Shown here: positions 17,766 through 27,737 of the stretch, in pieces
How positions within the stretch are numbered: the stretch's first letter is position 1
Layout of the letters: each line of letters starts with the position of its first letter
Source: Asanoa hainanensis
Lineage (GTDB): Bacteria; Actinomycetota; Actinomycetes; Mycobacteriales; Micromonosporaceae
Direction of reading: 5' to 3'
Length of the DNA: 64,000 nucleotides
Assembly (NCBI RefSeq): GCF_900188485.1
Contig: NZ_FZPH01000004.1
Span: forward strand, 520,189-584,188
Program-made: the position numbers and the translations under genes
The notes under the pieces: generated by a model
Told to the model about the DNA's origin: nothing
The model's input: only the letters and a program-made list of their open reading frames with translations
Database searches by the model: none

Positions 17766-17862
17766 GCTCCGATGCTACGACAATCCGGGCATCGGAGCAA
17801 GGCGCCAACGCTCCATCGCCATGATCAACTGATGGTGAACCGGCCATGGCAGGATGCCGTAC

Positions 17863-19332
17863 GTGTCCGACATGCTCCTCTCTCCCGATGGTGTCGCGCG
17901 GTTGCGGGACGCGCTCCGGGCCGCCGGGTTCACCTCCGCGGGGATCGCCGAACGGCTGGGGCCGGCGGCTACGGCCGCGGTCGCCCGCAATGACTTTCGG
18001 GCCGCGCTGCGGATCACCGAGGATCGGGATCCGCTCGCCACGTTGATCCGGCTGTTCGTCTGCGCGCAGAGCGAGGAGGTCGAAGCCGTCGCGGCCGCGC
18101 TCGCGCCGCTCGGCTTCGCCGAGGCGTTCGACGCCGGGCTGGTCGAGGCCGCGCCCGGCGGGCTGGTGCGGCAGGGCGTCGACCTCGAGCCGTACGGGGA
18201 CAGCTGGTGGGTCCTCTCCGACGTGCCCTCGTCGGCCCGCCCGGACCAGCCGTTGCGTCCCGACCACGTGCTCGGCATCGGTGGCGCCTCCTCGACGCTG
18301 GTCGGCGCCGCGATCCGGCGGCCCGTGGCCACCGCGCTCGATCTCGGCACCGGGTGTGGCGTGCAGGCGCTGCACCTGGCCACCCACGCCGACGCGGTCA
18401 CCGCGACCGACCTCTCCGAGCGGGCCCTGCGGTTCGCCGCCACCACCGCGGCGCTGAGCGGCCAGGAGTGGGAGATGCTCCGCGGCGACCTGGTCGCGCC
18501 CGTCCAGGGCCGGCGGTTCGACCTCGTGGTCAGCAACCCGCCGTTCGTGATCGGGCCGGGCACCACCACACACACCTACCGGGACTCGGGCCGGGCCGGC
18601 GACGCCGTCTGCGCCGAGCTCGCCGCCGCCGCGCCGGGCCTGCTCAACGAGGGCGGCGTGATGCAGTTCCTGGCCAACTGGGAGCACGTCGCCGGCGAGG
18701 ACTGGGGCGACCGGGTCGCCGGCTGGTTCGACGGCACCGGCCTGGACGCCTGGGTGATCCAGCGCGAGGTCGCCGACCCGATGTCGTACGTCGGTCTGTG
18801 GCTGGCCGACGCCAACGAGGACGGCGACCCGGCCCGGGCCGCCGCCTGGCTCGACTGGTTCGACGCCAACGACGTCGCCGCGATCGGCTTCGGCCTGGTC
18901 ACGCTGCGGCGCGGCGGGCACGACGATCCGGTGGTCCGGGTCGAAGACCTGCGCCAGCAGGTCCAGCAGCCGCTCGGCGAGCAGATCGCCGCGTGGTTCG
19001 GCCGGCAGGACTTCGTGCGGGACGCCGATCTGCTGGCCGCCCGCTACCGCACCGCGCCGGGGCTCCAGCTCCAGCAGGAGGCGACCCTCGGCGACGACGG
19101 CTGGGCCGTGGACCGCCAGGTGCTCGTCATGCCGGAGGGCTTGCGGTGGAGCGAGGAGGTCGACCCGCTCGTGCTCGCGCTGGTCAGCGGCGCCGACGGG
19201 CAGGTGCCGTTGCGCGACCAGCTCGCCCTGCTGGCCGCCGCGCACGAGGTCGCCGAGGACGACCTGGCCGACGCCGCCGGGCCGATCGTCGCGCACCTGG
19301 TCGAGCGCGGCATCGTGGAGCCGGTCGCGTGA
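17863..19332 (+). CDS. DUF7059/N5-glutamine-type SAM methyltransferase
   Basis: This 489-residue protein has an actinobacterial N-terminal domain (about 1-130; DUF7059 type), then a class I methyltransferase with [16 protein letters not shown] and the NPPF motif ([10 protein letters not shown]). NPPF is typical of enzymes methylating a planar amide or amino group, such as PrmC/HemK or RsmC. A C-terminal domain of unknown role follows. GTG 17863 is chosen because AGG at 17851 is well spaced to it; ATG 17854 is in frame but abuts that site. It overlaps dtd by 4 bp, so the two form an operon. Confidence 0.85.
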   Translation: MSDMLLSPDGVARLRDALRAAGFTSAGIAERLGPAATAAVARNDFRAALRITEDRDPLATLIRLFVCAQSEEVEAVAAALAPLGFAEAFDAGLVEAAPGGLVRQGVDLEPYGDSWWVLSDVPSSARPDQPLRPDHVLGIGGASSTLVGAAIRRPVATALDLGTGCGVQALHLATHADAVTATDLSERALRFAATTAALSGQEWEMLRGDLVAPVQGRRFDLVVSNPPFVIGPGTTTHTYRDSGRAGDAVCAELAAAAPGLLNEGGVMQFLANWEHVAGEDWGDRVAGWFDGTGLDAWVIQREVADPMSYVGLWLADANEDGDPARAAAWLDWFDANDVAAIGFGLVTLRRGGHDDPVVRVEDLRQQVQQPLGEQIAAWFGRQDFVRDADLLAARYRTAPGLQLQQEATLGDDGWAVDRQVLVMPEGLRWSEEVDPLVLALVSGADGQVPLRDQLALLAAAHEVAEDDLADAAGPIVAHLVERGIVEPVA

Positions 19333-19751
19333 GGGCGCTGGTCCAGACGGTCTCCCGGGCGTCGGTGACCGTCGACGGCGCCGTCGTGGGCGAGATCTCA
19401 GACGGGCTGCTGGTGCTCCTCGGCGTGACCCACACCGACACCGCGGCGCTCGCGGACACCCTCGCGCGGAAGGTCTGGGAGCTGCGGATCCTCGACGACG
19501 AGAAGTCGGCCAGCGACGTCGGTGCCCCGATCCTGGTGGTCAGCCAGTTCACGTTGTACGCGGACGCGCGCAAAGGGCGCCGGCCCAGCTGGTCAGCGGC
19601 GGCCCCGGCCGAGGTGGCCGAACCGCTTGTGACCGCTTTCGCCGACGCCCTGCGTACCCGTGGCGCGCATGTCGAAACGGGCCGGTTCCGAGCCCACATG
19701 CTCGTGGAGAGCGTCAACGTGGGCCCGCGAACCGTGTTGTTGGAGCTCTAG
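19329..19751 (+). CDS. dtd: D-aminoacyl-tRNA deacylase
   Basis: This 140-residue enzyme hydrolyses D-aminoacyl-tRNAs (and glycyl-tRNA-Ala) as translation proofreading. It has the DTD signature [17 protein letters not shown] and the N-terminal [16 protein letters not shown]. The C-terminal cis-Gly-Pro motif, usually NDGPVT, reads NVGPRT here: Gly-Pro is kept, but the Asp before it is Val and the Val after it is Arg. GTG 19329 overlaps the methyltransferase stop. The stop codons of dtd and the opposing spo0M share a CTAG. Confidence 0.93.
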   Translation: MRALVQTVSRASVTVDGAVVGEISDGLLVLLGVTHTDTAALADTLARKVWELRILDDEKSASDVGAPILVVSQFTLYADARKGRRPSWSAAAPAEVAEPLVTAFADALRTRGAHVETGRFRAHMLVESVNVGPRTVLLEL

Positions 19752-20536
19752 CGGAACAGGCCGCGCTTGCGGAGCGACTGCTCCAGCCAGCCGTGCAGCT
19801 GGGCGGCCCAGTCGGTCTGCTCGGCCGACGCGTAGTCGACGTTGAAGTGGCCGAAGCTGTCGTGCCCCTCGGTGAACAGGCCGCCACGCTTGTCGAGCTC
19901 GAGCACCACCTGCAGGTGCTGCGGCGTCGCCGCGAAGGTCACCTCGAGCTGGTTGATCATGTGCGCGAACTGCGGCGACGGGTGGAACTCGATCTCCTGG
20001 TAGAACGGCAGGCTCTGCTGCACGCCGTAGAGCCGGCCGCTCTCGACATCGGCCCGGGCGAACCGGAAGCCGAGCCGGAGCAGGCCTTCGAGGATGCGCT
20101 CCTGGGCCGGCAGCGGGTGCACGGCCACCGCGTCCAGGTCGCCCTTGTCGACCGCGCGGGCCACCTCGAGCTCCGTCCGCAGGGCCATCGTCATGCCGTG
20201 CAGGTGCTGCCCGTACACCTCGGTGATCGGGGTCTCCCAGGGCACGTCGAAGCGGAACGGGATGTCGTAACGCTGCTTCGCCTCCAGGCGGAAGGCACCG
20301 GTCGCGCGCTGGCGGTGGAACTCGGTGGTCGAGTCGTACTCGGAGTCGCCGCTCTCCACCTCGACCCGGGTGACCATGCCGAGGGCCACGTACTCGATGT
20401 CGACCGGGTGGTCGCCACCCTCGACGTGGATCTGGCCCTCGAGGACACCGCCGGGACGGCAGTTGGGGTTGCTGAGCACCGTCTCGACGGACGGGCCGCC
20501 GACGCCCAGCGCCTGCATCATTCGCTTGAAGACCAC
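19748..20536 (-). CDS. Sporulation-control protein Spo0M family (arrestin-like)
   Basis: This 262-residue protein matches the Spo0M family: [34 protein letters not shown] at the start, [20 protein letters not shown] in the middle and an acidic-aromatic C-terminus. Spo0M has an arrestin-like beta-sandwich fold and in Bacillus affects sporulation and cell-division proteins; the biochemical role in actinomycetes is not established. GTG 20536 follows AGAAAGG. It converges on dtd with overlapping stops and is divergent from the sigma gene at 20733. Confidence 0.9.
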   Translation of the reverse strand: MVFKRMMQALGVGGPSVETVLSNPNCRPGGVLEGQIHVEGGDHPVDIEYVALGMVTRVEVESGDSEYDSTTEFHRQRATGAFRLEAKQRYDIPFRFDVPWETPITEVYGQHLHGMTMALRTELEVARAVDKGDLDAVAVHPLPAQERILEGLLRLGFRFARADVESGRLYGVQQSLPFYQEIEFHPSPQFAHMINQLEVTFAATPQHLQVVLELDKRGGLFTEGHDSFGHFNVDYASAEQTDWAAQLHGWLEQSLRKRGLFR

Positions 20537-20732
20537 GACGTGCCTTTCTGGTGGAGTTGCGAGCAGACTAGCGACCGGCCGCAACGGCTTGGCTCGCAAA
20601 CGGGGCGAGTCGGGCGAAGGCCCTCCCGGATTCATGCCACCCGACGATTCTCCTCACCCCCGCTTCACGCCCATTGCGAGAAGCTCTTCGCACGGCACCA
20701 CGGAGGGTCGCCGGGAAGCGGGGTAGCGAGAA

Positions 20733-21689
20733 ATGAACGACTACGACCAGATCGACCTTGACGCCACCGATGAACGGGGCGTCTCCGCCGACCTCGTACG
20801 TGCGTACCTCAACGGTATCGGCCGCACCAAGCTGCTGACCGCCGTCGAGGAGGTCGACCTGGCGCGGCGGATCGAGGCCGGGTTGTTCGCCGAGGAGAAG
20901 CTCGCCGCGGGGGACGCACCCGATGGCCTCCGGGCCGATCTGGAGATCGTCGCGTTGGAGGGGCACGCCGCGAAGGACCACCTGCTGGAGGCCAACCTTC
21001 GGCTCGTGGTCAGCATCGCGAAGCGCTACACGGGCCGCGGAATGGCCTTTCTCGACCTGATCCAGGAGGGCAACCTCGGGCTGATCCGGGCCGTCGAGAA
21101 GTTCGACTACGCCAAGGGCTACAAGTTCTCCACGTACGCGACGTGGTGGATCCGCCAGGCGATCACCCGGGCGATGGCCGACCAGTCACGCACCATCCGG
21201 ATTCCTGTGCACATGGTCGAGCAGGTCAACCGGATGGTCCGGGCCCGCCGCGACCTGGCCGTCACGCTCGGCCGCGAGCCCACGGTGGCCGAGGTCGCCG
21301 CCGCGGTCGGCATGCCCGAGTTCCAGGTCATCGAGCTCATCTCGTACGACCGTGAGCCGGTCAGCCTCGACCAGGCGGTCGGTGAAGACGGTGAGAGCGC
21401 CCTCGGCGACTTCGTCGTCGGCGTCGACGCCCGGCAGGAACCGGCCGACGAGGTGTCCAACGGCATGCTGCGCAGCGAGGTCGAGATCGTCCTGTCGACC
21501 CTGTCGTCCCGCGAGCAGGCGGTGATCCGGCTGCGGTTCGGCCTCGACGACGGCCGCCAGCGCACCCTCGACGAGGTCGGCCGCGAGTTCGGCCTGTCCC
21601 GCGAGCGCATCCGCCAGATCGAGAAGGTCACGCTGCTCAAACTGCGGCACCCGTCGCGGGCGCAGCGCCTGGAGGCGTACGCCTGCTGA
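20733..21689 (+). CDS. sigB: Primary-like sigma factor (SigB/HrdA group 2)
   Basis: This 318-residue sigma-70 protein lacks the long N-terminus of the principal sigma but keeps region 1.2 ([18 protein letters not shown]), a near-identical region 2 ([20 protein letters not shown]), region 3 ([13 protein letters not shown]) and region 4 ending [20 protein letters not shown]. It should read promoters like those of the principal sigma, probably in stationary phase or stress, as for mycobacterial SigB. The gene symbol follows the usual actinobacterial naming; orthology to a particular Hrd paralogue is uncertain. Confidence 0.93.
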   Translation: MNDYDQIDLDATDERGVSADLVRAYLNGIGRTKLLTAVEEVDLARRIEAGLFAEEKLAAGDAPDGLRADLEIVALEGHAAKDHLLEANLRLVVSIAKRYTGRGMAFLDLIQEGNLGLIRAVEKFDYAKGYKFSTYATWWIRQAITRAMADQSRTIRIPVHMVEQVNRMVRARRDLAVTLGREPTVAEVAAAVGMPEFQVIELISYDREPVSLDQAVGEDGESALGDFVVGVDARQEPADEVSNGMLRSEVEIVLSTLSSREQAVIRLRFGLDDGRQRTLDEVGREFGLSRERIRQIEKVTLLKLRHPSRAQRLEAYAC

Positions 21690-21749
21690 CTCGTTGGCCC
21701 CTCGTCGCTGCGGTGACGGGGGGCCAAGGCAAAGACACAAGAAACGGCT

Positions 21750-21845
21750 TCCTGCTCGGGTCCGTCGTGGGCGCGACCGTTGCTCCCAGAGTCCGGCCCG
21801 GGCCTTGGCGGCCCGGGCCTGCCATGTCCGCCGTTGCTCCCGCAA
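21750..21845. repeat. Dispersed intergenic repeat, family A (diverged copy)
   Basis: Between the convergent sigB and pat genes, GGTCCGTCGTGGGCGCGACCGTTGCTCCC..., a GGCCCGGGCC palindrome and ...GCCATGTCCGCCG follow in the same order as in the copy at 53750-53850. Confidence 0.6.
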
Positions 21846-21872
21846 ACCCCAAACCCCGCGGTGGCTTGATCC

Positions 21873-24437
21873 TCAGATGTGGCGCGGGCCGGTGTCGGGG
21901 CGGGTGCCAGAATCGCCGAAGGTCATCGTGGCGTGCAGGACCGACAGGCCGTCCGGGCGGGCGAGCACCGGGTGCAGCGAAAGTGACCGGACCCTGGGCT
22001 GCTCGTCCGCCAGCCGACCGACCCGCAGCAGCAGGTCGACCAGCGCTGCTCGGTCGACCGGCTCGGCACCCCGGTAGCCCCGCAGCAGGGGGGCCGCCCG
22101 GGGCTCGTCGACCAGCGCCGCGGCGGCCCGGTCGCTCAGTGGCGCCGGGCGCCAGGCGCGGTCGCCGAGCAGTTCCGTGGCCACCCCGGCCAGGCCGAAG
22201 CCGACCACCGGGCCGAACGCCGGGTCCTCCATCATCTCGACGACGCAGGGCACCCCGGCCGGGACCATCGGCTGCACCAGCACCTGCGGACCGAACGACT
22301 CGGCGAGCTCCCGGTACGCGACCCGGACCGCCTCCTCCGCCCGCAGGTCCAGCCGGACCGCGCCGAGGTCGATGCGGTGCCGCAGGGACAGTCCCGCGGC
22401 CTTCAGCGCGACCGGCAGGCCGAGCCGGTGCGCCGCCTCCACCGCCTCCGGGGCCGAGTCGACCAGGGCATCGGGCACGAGACGAATGCCGTACGCGGCG
22501 AGCAGGCCCTCCCGGTCGTCATGTGTGGTGGCTCTTCGCGCCGCTTCGAGGTCCACTCCGGACAGCGGCGGCACCGTGCCGGGCGGCTGCCGGCGCCACT
22601 GCGCGTAGTGGGCGACCCGGCCGAGCGCGCGGGCCGCCTCCTCGACGGACGGATACGCGGGGATCCCCGGCGGCACCCGGTCCACCAGGGAGGTCACCAC
22701 CACCGGCTTGTCCCCGGTCAGCGCAACGCCCGCGATGGTCGCGGCGAAGTCGTTGTCGTCCGCGCGGAGCTGGCCCGGCAGCGGCGGGGCGAGCACCACG
22801 GCGAGCGCGTCGACCCCCGGGTCGGCGGAGGCCTCGGCGAGCCGGTCACCGAACTCGTGCGCTCCGGCCACGGGACCGACGTCGCGTGGGTAGCCGTCGG
22901 CGACCACCAGCCCGTTGGCCACGCAGGCGGCCCCGGCCAGGGTGGTCAGCGCAGGCGAGTTGCCGACGATGGCGACGTTCCGGCCGCCCGGCAGCGGTTG
23001 GGTGGCGAGCAGCGCGCCGACGTCGAAGAGCTCGCCGACGGTGTCGACGCGGACGACGCCCGAGCGGGCGAACAGCGCGCCGACCGAGGCCGGGTCGAGC
23101 CCGCGCTCGGTGCTACCCGGCGGGCGCACCGGCGACGCGACCGCGACGATCGGCTTGCTCCGGCCGATGCCACGGGCGAGCCGGGCGAACTTGCGGGGGT
23201 TCCCGAAGGACTCCAGGTACAGCAGGATCACGTCGGTGCCGGGGTCGTCCCGCCAGTACTGGAGCAGGTCGTTGCCCGACACGTCGGCGCGGTTGCCGGC
23301 CGAGACGAACGTCGACAGCCCCAGGCCACGCCGATCGGCCTCGGCGAGGAGCGCGACACCGAGCGCACCGGACTGGCTGAAGAACCCGATCCGCCCGGGC
23401 GCCGGGAGCCGCGGCGCCAGCGTGGCGTTGAGCCTTACGGCCGGGTCGGTGTTGGCGATGCCGAGGCAGTTCGGGCCGACCACCCGCATGCCGCCCGCGT
23501 GCGCCCGCCGGATCAGCTCCGCCTGCGCGGCCGCACCGGCCTTGTCCGCCTCGGCGAAGCCCGCGCTGACCACGACCAGCGCGTGCAGCCCGGCCCGCGC
23601 CGCGTCGTCCACCACCTCGTCGATCTTCTCCGGCGGCACGGTGACGATGCCCAGGTCCAGCGGCACCCCGGCGTCCGACGCCCGGCTGACCGCCGCGAGA
23701 CCACCGACCCGCGGCGCGCTCGGGTGCACGGGCACGACCGGCCCCGCGAACCCGCCGTCCCGCAGGTGCCCGAGCACCGCCGCGCCGACCCCGTGACCGC
23801 TGGAGCTGGCCCCGTACACGGCGACACCGCGCGGCGCGAGCAACCGGGCGATCGACCGCGCCTCGGTGCGGTGCTCGCGCCGCCACTGCACTTCGAGCGA
23901 GCTCTCGGTCGGCGCGATCGGGAAGGCGAGGTGCACGACCCCGTCGGCGTACTTGCGCTCGACCTCGTACCCGAAATCGCTGAACACCCGCAGCATGGTC
24001 GCGTTGGCCGGCAACACCTCGGCGACGAACCGCGTGATGCCGGCGTCCCGAGCAGCGGCGGCGAGGTGCTCCATGAGCAACGGACCGATGCCCCGGCCCT
24101 GGTACGCGTCCTCGACCACGAACGCGACCTCGGCGTCACCGGCATCGGGGCCGAGCCGGTCGTACCGCCCGATCGCCGCGATCCGCCCACCAACCTCGAC
24201 GACAAAGGCCTCCCGATCCCGATGATCGACGGTGACGAACCGCTGCAGATCACGCTCGGGAATCCGCGGGTACGGCGAGAAGTAGCGCAGATACCGAGTG
24301 CGCTCGGAAAACCGCGCGTGCGTCTCCACGATCGCCGGCGCGTCGCCGGGCTCGATCTGTCGCACGTGGACGGTGGTGCCGTCACTCAGCAGGACGTCCG
24401 CCGAACGCTTGGCGGCATTCTCGGTCACGTGCTTCAC
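21873..24437 (-). CDS. Pat-type protein: N-terminal GNAT fused to NDP-forming acyl-CoA synthetase domains
   Basis: This 854-residue protein has a GNAT acetyltransferase domain at about residues 10-175 (acetyl-CoA loop EDAYQGRGIGPLLMEHL). CoA-binding, succinyl-CoA-ligase-like and ATP-grasp domains follow (SSSGHGVGAAVLGHL; VVGPNCLGIANTDP; LPVALKAAGLSLRHRIDLGA). The same domains occur in Salmonella Pat in the opposite order; the GNAT-first order is known in streptomycete PatA. It probably acetylates active-site lysines of acyl-CoA synthetases, with the synthetase-like part as acetyl-CoA sensor. Start GTG 24437 follows GGTGGAGAGGGG. An AcuC-type deacetylase lies 3.3 kb away. Confidence 0.88.
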   Translation of the reverse strand: MKHVTENAAKRSADVLLSDGTTVHVRQIEPGDAPAIVETHARFSERTRYLRYFSPYPRIPERDLQRFVTVDHRDREAFVVEVGGRIAAIGRYDRLGPDAGDAEVAFVVEDAYQGRGIGPLLMEHLAAAARDAGITRFVAEVLPANATMLRVFSDFGYEVERKYADGVVHLAFPIAPTESSLEVQWRREHRTEARSIARLLAPRGVAVYGASSSGHGVGAAVLGHLRDGGFAGPVVPVHPSAPRVGGLAAVSRASDAGVPLDLGIVTVPPEKIDEVVDDAARAGLHALVVVSAGFAEADKAGAAAQAELIRRAHAGGMRVVGPNCLGIANTDPAVRLNATLAPRLPAPGRIGFFSQSGALGVALLAEADRRGLGLSTFVSAGNRADVSGNDLLQYWRDDPGTDVILLYLESFGNPRKFARLARGIGRSKPIVAVASPVRPPGSTERGLDPASVGALFARSGVVRVDTVGELFDVGALLATQPLPGGRNVAIVGNSPALTTLAGAACVANGLVVADGYPRDVGPVAGAHEFGDRLAEASADPGVDALAVVLAPPLPGQLRADDNDFAATIAGVALTGDKPVVVTSLVDRVPPGIPAYPSVEEAARALGRVAHYAQWRRQPPGTVPPLSGVDLEAARRATTHDDREGLLAAYGIRLVPDALVDSAPEAVEAAHRLGLPVALKAAGLSLRHRIDLGAVRLDLRAEEAVRVAYRELAESFGPQVLVQPMVPAGVPCVVEMMEDPAFGPVVGFGLAGVATELLGDRAWRPAPLSDRAAAALVDEPRAAPLLRGYRGAEPVDRAALVDLLLRVGRLADEQPRVRSLSLHPVLARPDGLSVLHATMTFGDSGTRPDTGPRHI

Positions 24438-24515
24438 CCCTCTCCACCTTAGGCGTACGTGCCGGCGATCGGACCCGTCCGGGTGACACGCCGGGCAGGC
24501 TCGGTGTGGCAATAA

Positions 24516-24535
24516 TGTCGTCGCAAGCAACGACA
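24516..24535. promoter_or_regulatory. Dyad in the HIT-gene upstream region
   Basis: TGTCGT and ACGACA face each other across eight bases, in a comparatively AT-rich stretch between the divergent pat and HIT genes. A TATGCT stretch near 24585 could be a -10. It is a possible operator for the accessory block; no regulator gene is adjacent. Confidence 0.3.
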
Positions 24536-24622
24536 AACCGGTCTGATATTTAGCGGCGTGCATGGCCGGCGCATCGGCTCCACTATGCTGGTCACCAACC
24601 GCCGCTGACGGAGTGCGATGTC

Positions 24623-25312
24623 ATGATCGTAGCCGCGCACAGTGCACCGCACGATTCCTGCTTCCTTTGCTCGCACCAAAGCGGAGGCGAGGACGTGGCC
24701 TGGTATGACCGTCCGATCATGCGAAGTGAAGGTGTGGGGACGGCGGTCTGCGCCGTTGGTGCCCTCGTACCCGGCTATCTCCTCGTCTCACCCGCCCAGC
24801 ACGAGAGTTCTGTTCAGGCCCTCACCCGACCCACAGCCGTTGCCTTCCTGAGTTTCCTGGCCGACGTGCATGCCACGGTTGAGCGGCATTTCGGCCCCAC
24901 TACGATATTCGAGCACGGATCGTGCCGGTCCGAAGAACGGCGCCGCTCCGCGTGTATCTCCCACTCTCACGTGCACCTCGTGCCGGGTCGCTACGCACTC
25001 GAGCAGCTCGGTCTGCCAGTTCGTCGCTTCGAGACGCTGACCGGAATCGTGGACATACCCCCAACGGAAAGGAACCAGGGCTACCTCATGTACCGCGAGC
25101 CGGATGGCATGGTCTGCTACGCACCTGACGCGGGAATCTCTCAATTCTTCCGGCGCCACATCGCCAAGATGTTGGGCCGGCCCGACGAGTGGGATTATGC
25201 GTTGTTTCCCGACTGGGCCAATCTCCGTGCCACACAGGAAGCGCTCGGGTCCGGCTCGGCACCTCAGCAGTTCGTGCGTGCTCGCGAGACCGACGAACTG
25301 CTGAGCGCCTGA
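24623..25312 (+). CDS. HIT-superfamily nucleotide-binding protein
   Basis: This 229-residue protein begins with a CFLC pair (DSCFLCSHQ) and contains SHSHVHLVPG, a histidine triad HxHxH motif for nucleotide phosphate binding and catalysis. HIT proteins hydrolyse or transfer nucleotidyl groups from dinucleoside polyphosphates, AMP-lysine or nucleotide sugars. The C-terminal half (about 130-229) is unlike ordinary HIT proteins. ATG 24623 follows GGAG by nine bases. Local G+C is low for this genome (36 of 60 bases over 25141-25200), suggesting transfer. Its stop overlaps the next start by one base. Confidence 0.75.
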   Translation: MIVAAHSAPHDSCFLCSHQSGGEDVAWYDRPIMRSEGVGTAVCAVGALVPGYLLVSPAQHESSVQALTRPTAVAFLSFLADVHATVERHFGPTTIFEHGSCRSEERRRSACISHSHVHLVPGRYALEQLGLPVRRFETLTGIVDIPPTERNQGYLMYREPDGMVCYAPDAGISQFFRRHIAKMLGRPDEWDYALFPDWANLRATQEALGSGSAPQQFVRARETDELLSA

Positions 25313-25992
25313 TGCCACGAGTCATTCAACGCCTGCCCGACCAGCTGACCTTCTGGAACGGCTGGCACCGCGATCGCGGCGCCACCGGCGAGGACCCAGT
25401 TCATGTGGAAACCCGTGAACGTTTCCTCACCGAGCTTCCCCGACGCCGGCGCGGATGTGACGTTCTCGACATCGGTTGCGGTCAAGGTCATGATCTGGCC
25501 GTCATGGCCAGGTCACGGCATCGCGTTACCGGCCTCGACTTCTCGGCGGTCGCGATCCAACACGCCCGTGCGACGGTTCCCCGTTGCGGAGCACTGCGTC
25601 TGACAAAGCCAGATTTGCGCGAGCATGACATGACGCAAGGGCTGCCGTTCGCTGGCCATATCTTCGATGGTGTCTTCTCCCACCTCGCGCTGCACTATTT
25701 CGAGCCGGACGTGACCGCTTTCGTGTTCGACGAGATCAGACGCGTGCTGCGCCCGGGAGGAGTCCTCGTTTTCGCGGTCAAGTCCACGAAGGATCCCTAC
25801 TACGGCAGGGGCCAACGACTGGGCGATCACATCTTTGCCCGGAAAGGACACGTAAGACACTTCTTCGATGAGGAGTACGTTCGGAAACTTCTCGTCGATT
25901 GGACAGACATATCGACGGACGCCTACGGCGGAACTTACGCTAGTTCCGAGCCGAGCGCGTTCATCCGGGCGGTGGCGCGCACAGCGGTCTGA
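25312..25992 (+). CDS. Class I SAM-dependent methyltransferase
   Basis: This 226-residue methyltransferase has motif I DVLDIGCGQGHDLAVMA, GLDFSAVAI, FDGVFSHLALHYF and RRVLRPGGVLVFAVKSTKD. The YYGRGQRLGDHIF and HFFDEEYVRKLL elements resemble the tellurite-resistance/UbiE-like group, but the substrate is unknown. It is coupled by a 1-bp overlap (TGATG) to the HIT gene, and the prenyltransferase-repeat gene follows 27 bp downstream, so the three form one transcription unit. G+C is low, like the HIT gene. Confidence 0.85.
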   Translation: MPRVIQRLPDQLTFWNGWHRDRGATGEDPVHVETRERFLTELPRRRRGCDVLDIGCGQGHDLAVMARSRHRVTGLDFSAVAIQHARATVPRCGALRLTKPDLREHDMTQGLPFAGHIFDGVFSHLALHYFEPDVTAFVFDEIRRVLRPGGVLVFAVKSTKDPYYGRGQRLGDHIFARKGHVRHFFDEEYVRKLLVDWTDISTDAYGGTYASSEPSAFIRAVARTAV

Positions 25993-26019
25993 GCCGGTCC
26001 CACCGATCTCGGAGCTGAC

Positions 26020-27341
26020 GTGGAGCGAATCGACGGGAACGTCATCGAGACGATGGTGGACCGCGGTTTGCGTCTGCTCACCCGCACTTATCAGGCGTCG
26101 ACCGAGCACCGCGGCGGCTGGTATCACCGGCTCGACAGCCCTAACCCCGGGCCGTCGGCTACCGCATCGGGCCTGGCCGGCTTCCGGGTCCATGGCCACT
26201 CGTTCGAGCACGAGACGGCGTGCCTGCGGTTCCTTCGTCATCGTCAGATCGCTTCGGCAGACCGTCGGCTCGACGGTGGTTGGGCGGTCAACACCAGCTT
26301 CGGTCAACCCGTGATCGAGGCCACCGGCCTGGTGACCAGGCTGCTCGTGCGGTGCGGCTTGGTCCTTGCCGCTGAAGGACCCGACGTCAAACGCGCTAGC
26401 GAGTGGATCCACGCGAACCAGAACGACGACGGCGGCTGGGGTCCGCTCGCTGCTCAGGACTCCCGGGTCTGGCTCACGGCGATGGCGACACGTGCGGTCG
26501 CGACGGTCGACCCGCGATCCGCCGCGTTGCCCGCAGCAGTCGCCTGGTTGCTGAATGCCCGCGACCCGACCACGGGTGCGTGGGGAGAGGTGGACCGCCA
26601 GCCGCCTTCGGTCACACACACCGCGTACGCGTTAACGGCGTTGGTCGAGAGTGGCGTCGGCAATGAGAACAGGGCGGCGGCAGAGGCGATCGATGCTGCC
26701 TACGACTGGCTCGGGCTGGCCTTCGACCCGGGCGTGGTGCACGACGATCGAGCTCGGATGGAGAGCTACAACGTCGTCGGCGTCGCTCCCGACGGGAGGC
26801 CGTTCACCTGGCAGAGCACCATTTGGCACCCGGGCGCCTGCCCTTCGTGCTGTCGGCGTTGGTGCGACAACCTGGAGCGGTCCGGTTCGACCTGGTCGCC
26901 GAGGCCCTGGCGACCATGCGAGCGACACAATCCGCCGAGGGACGCTGGCCGAGTTCCGACGGCTCCGCCACGTTCTCCGTATGGAGTGTCGCGCCGTTCC
27001 TCGACGCGCTGGCGGACGCACGAACGTACCTGCCGCTGCGTGCGGGCCGCCTCATCACTCCGCTGTCCCGGCACACGGCAGTCATCCAGGGCGGCTCCGA
27101 TCTCCAGATCGCTCCCGAGCGGCTCCTGATCGGTGTGCGTGGCGAGCGCATTCGGCTGTTGGCTCGTCGCCGGTGGGCGGCGGGCGCGTTGCTAGCGCTG
27201 ATCGCGACGGGAGTCGTCCTGCTCGGCACCGGAGCACTCGCGCCGCGGGAACTCGCTTTCGGCCTTCTGGTGCCGGTCGTGCTCCTCGTCCTCCAGCTCT
27301 CGATCGGGCGCTCCAGACGCCAGCAGCCGGATGATGGCTGA
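26020..27341 (+). pseudogene. Prenyltransferase/squalene-cyclase-repeat membrane protein, frameshifted
   Basis: The first part (from GTG 26020, GGAG five bases upstream) encodes alpha-toroid repeats: NQNDDGGWGPLAAQDSRVW and TTGAWGEVDRQPPSVTHTAY. Homology-like sequence leaves this frame near 26830 (TIWHPG) and resumes one frame over (GRLPFVLSALVRQPG; QSAEGRWPSSDGSATFSVW). One extra G in the CCCGGGC run would join them into about 440 residues. The tail (about 27160-27310) has two hydrophobic spans, so the intact product would be membrane-anchored. The squalene-hopene cyclase catalytic DxDD is not visible, so this may be a binding scaffold rather than a cyclase. It could be a true mutation or a sequencing error. 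Confidence 0.7.
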
Positions 27342-27731
27342 GACGGCTTCATCGCGCGTACGCACCACGGCCGACGCGTGGTACCGCAGCCACGGCCGGT
27401 CCTCGAGGCCCGTGTCACCGACCCAGACCACTGCCGGCTTGCGCCAGAGGTGGGCATACATCAACTCACCGACACATCCCACGTAACTGCGTCGCGGAAT
27501 CGTCATGTCAACGAGGACACCGTCGCACTTTCGAAGAACTGCCAGGTCGGATTCCACCAGCGCGATGTAGTCGGTCACCGGTCCGGACGTGTCCGTCCAG
27601 ACGGCAACCGGGTCCGCCATGGCCAGACCGTGCCTGCCGAGTTCGTCCGCGACCTCTTCGCCCAGCCGCAGAACCTCGTCACGAGGCAGTCCGTCGACCG
27701 CACGAGCGAAGTAGACCATCGGCCGAGACAT
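27192..27731 (-). CDS. Nucleoside 2-deoxyribosyltransferase-like protein
   Basis: This 179-residue protein has an NDT-like fold: VYFARAVDG start, then LAVLRKCDGVLVDMTIP and a GELMYAHLWRKPAVVW segment whose Glu fits the catalytic nucleophile of nucleoside deoxyribosyltransferases. Such folds cleave N-glycosidic bonds of (deoxy)nucleosides or nucleotides. The last about 45 residues are a charged low-complexity tail antisense to the membrane segments of the opposite gene, a 150-bp convergent overlap. ATG 27731 lacks a ribosome-binding site but has TAAAAT six bases upstream, suggesting a leaderless mRNA. It lies 40 bp downstream of acuC on the same strand. Confidence 0.7.
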   Translation of the reverse strand: MSRPMVYFARAVDGLPRDEVLRLGEEVADELGRHGLAMADPVAVWTDTSGPVTDYIALVESDLAVLRKCDGVLVDMTIPRRSYVGCVGELMYAHLWRKPAVVWVGDTGLEDRPWLRYHASAVVRTRDEAVSAIIRLLASGAPDRELEDEEHDRHQKAESEFPRRECSGAEQDDSRRDQR

Positions 27732-27737
27732 CTAACT

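Noticed and set aside
22377..24452. Plus-strand 691-codon frame opposite the Pat-type gene
   Set aside because: A shadow of a clearly homologous minus-strand gene; rich in His/Arg/Gly with no motif.
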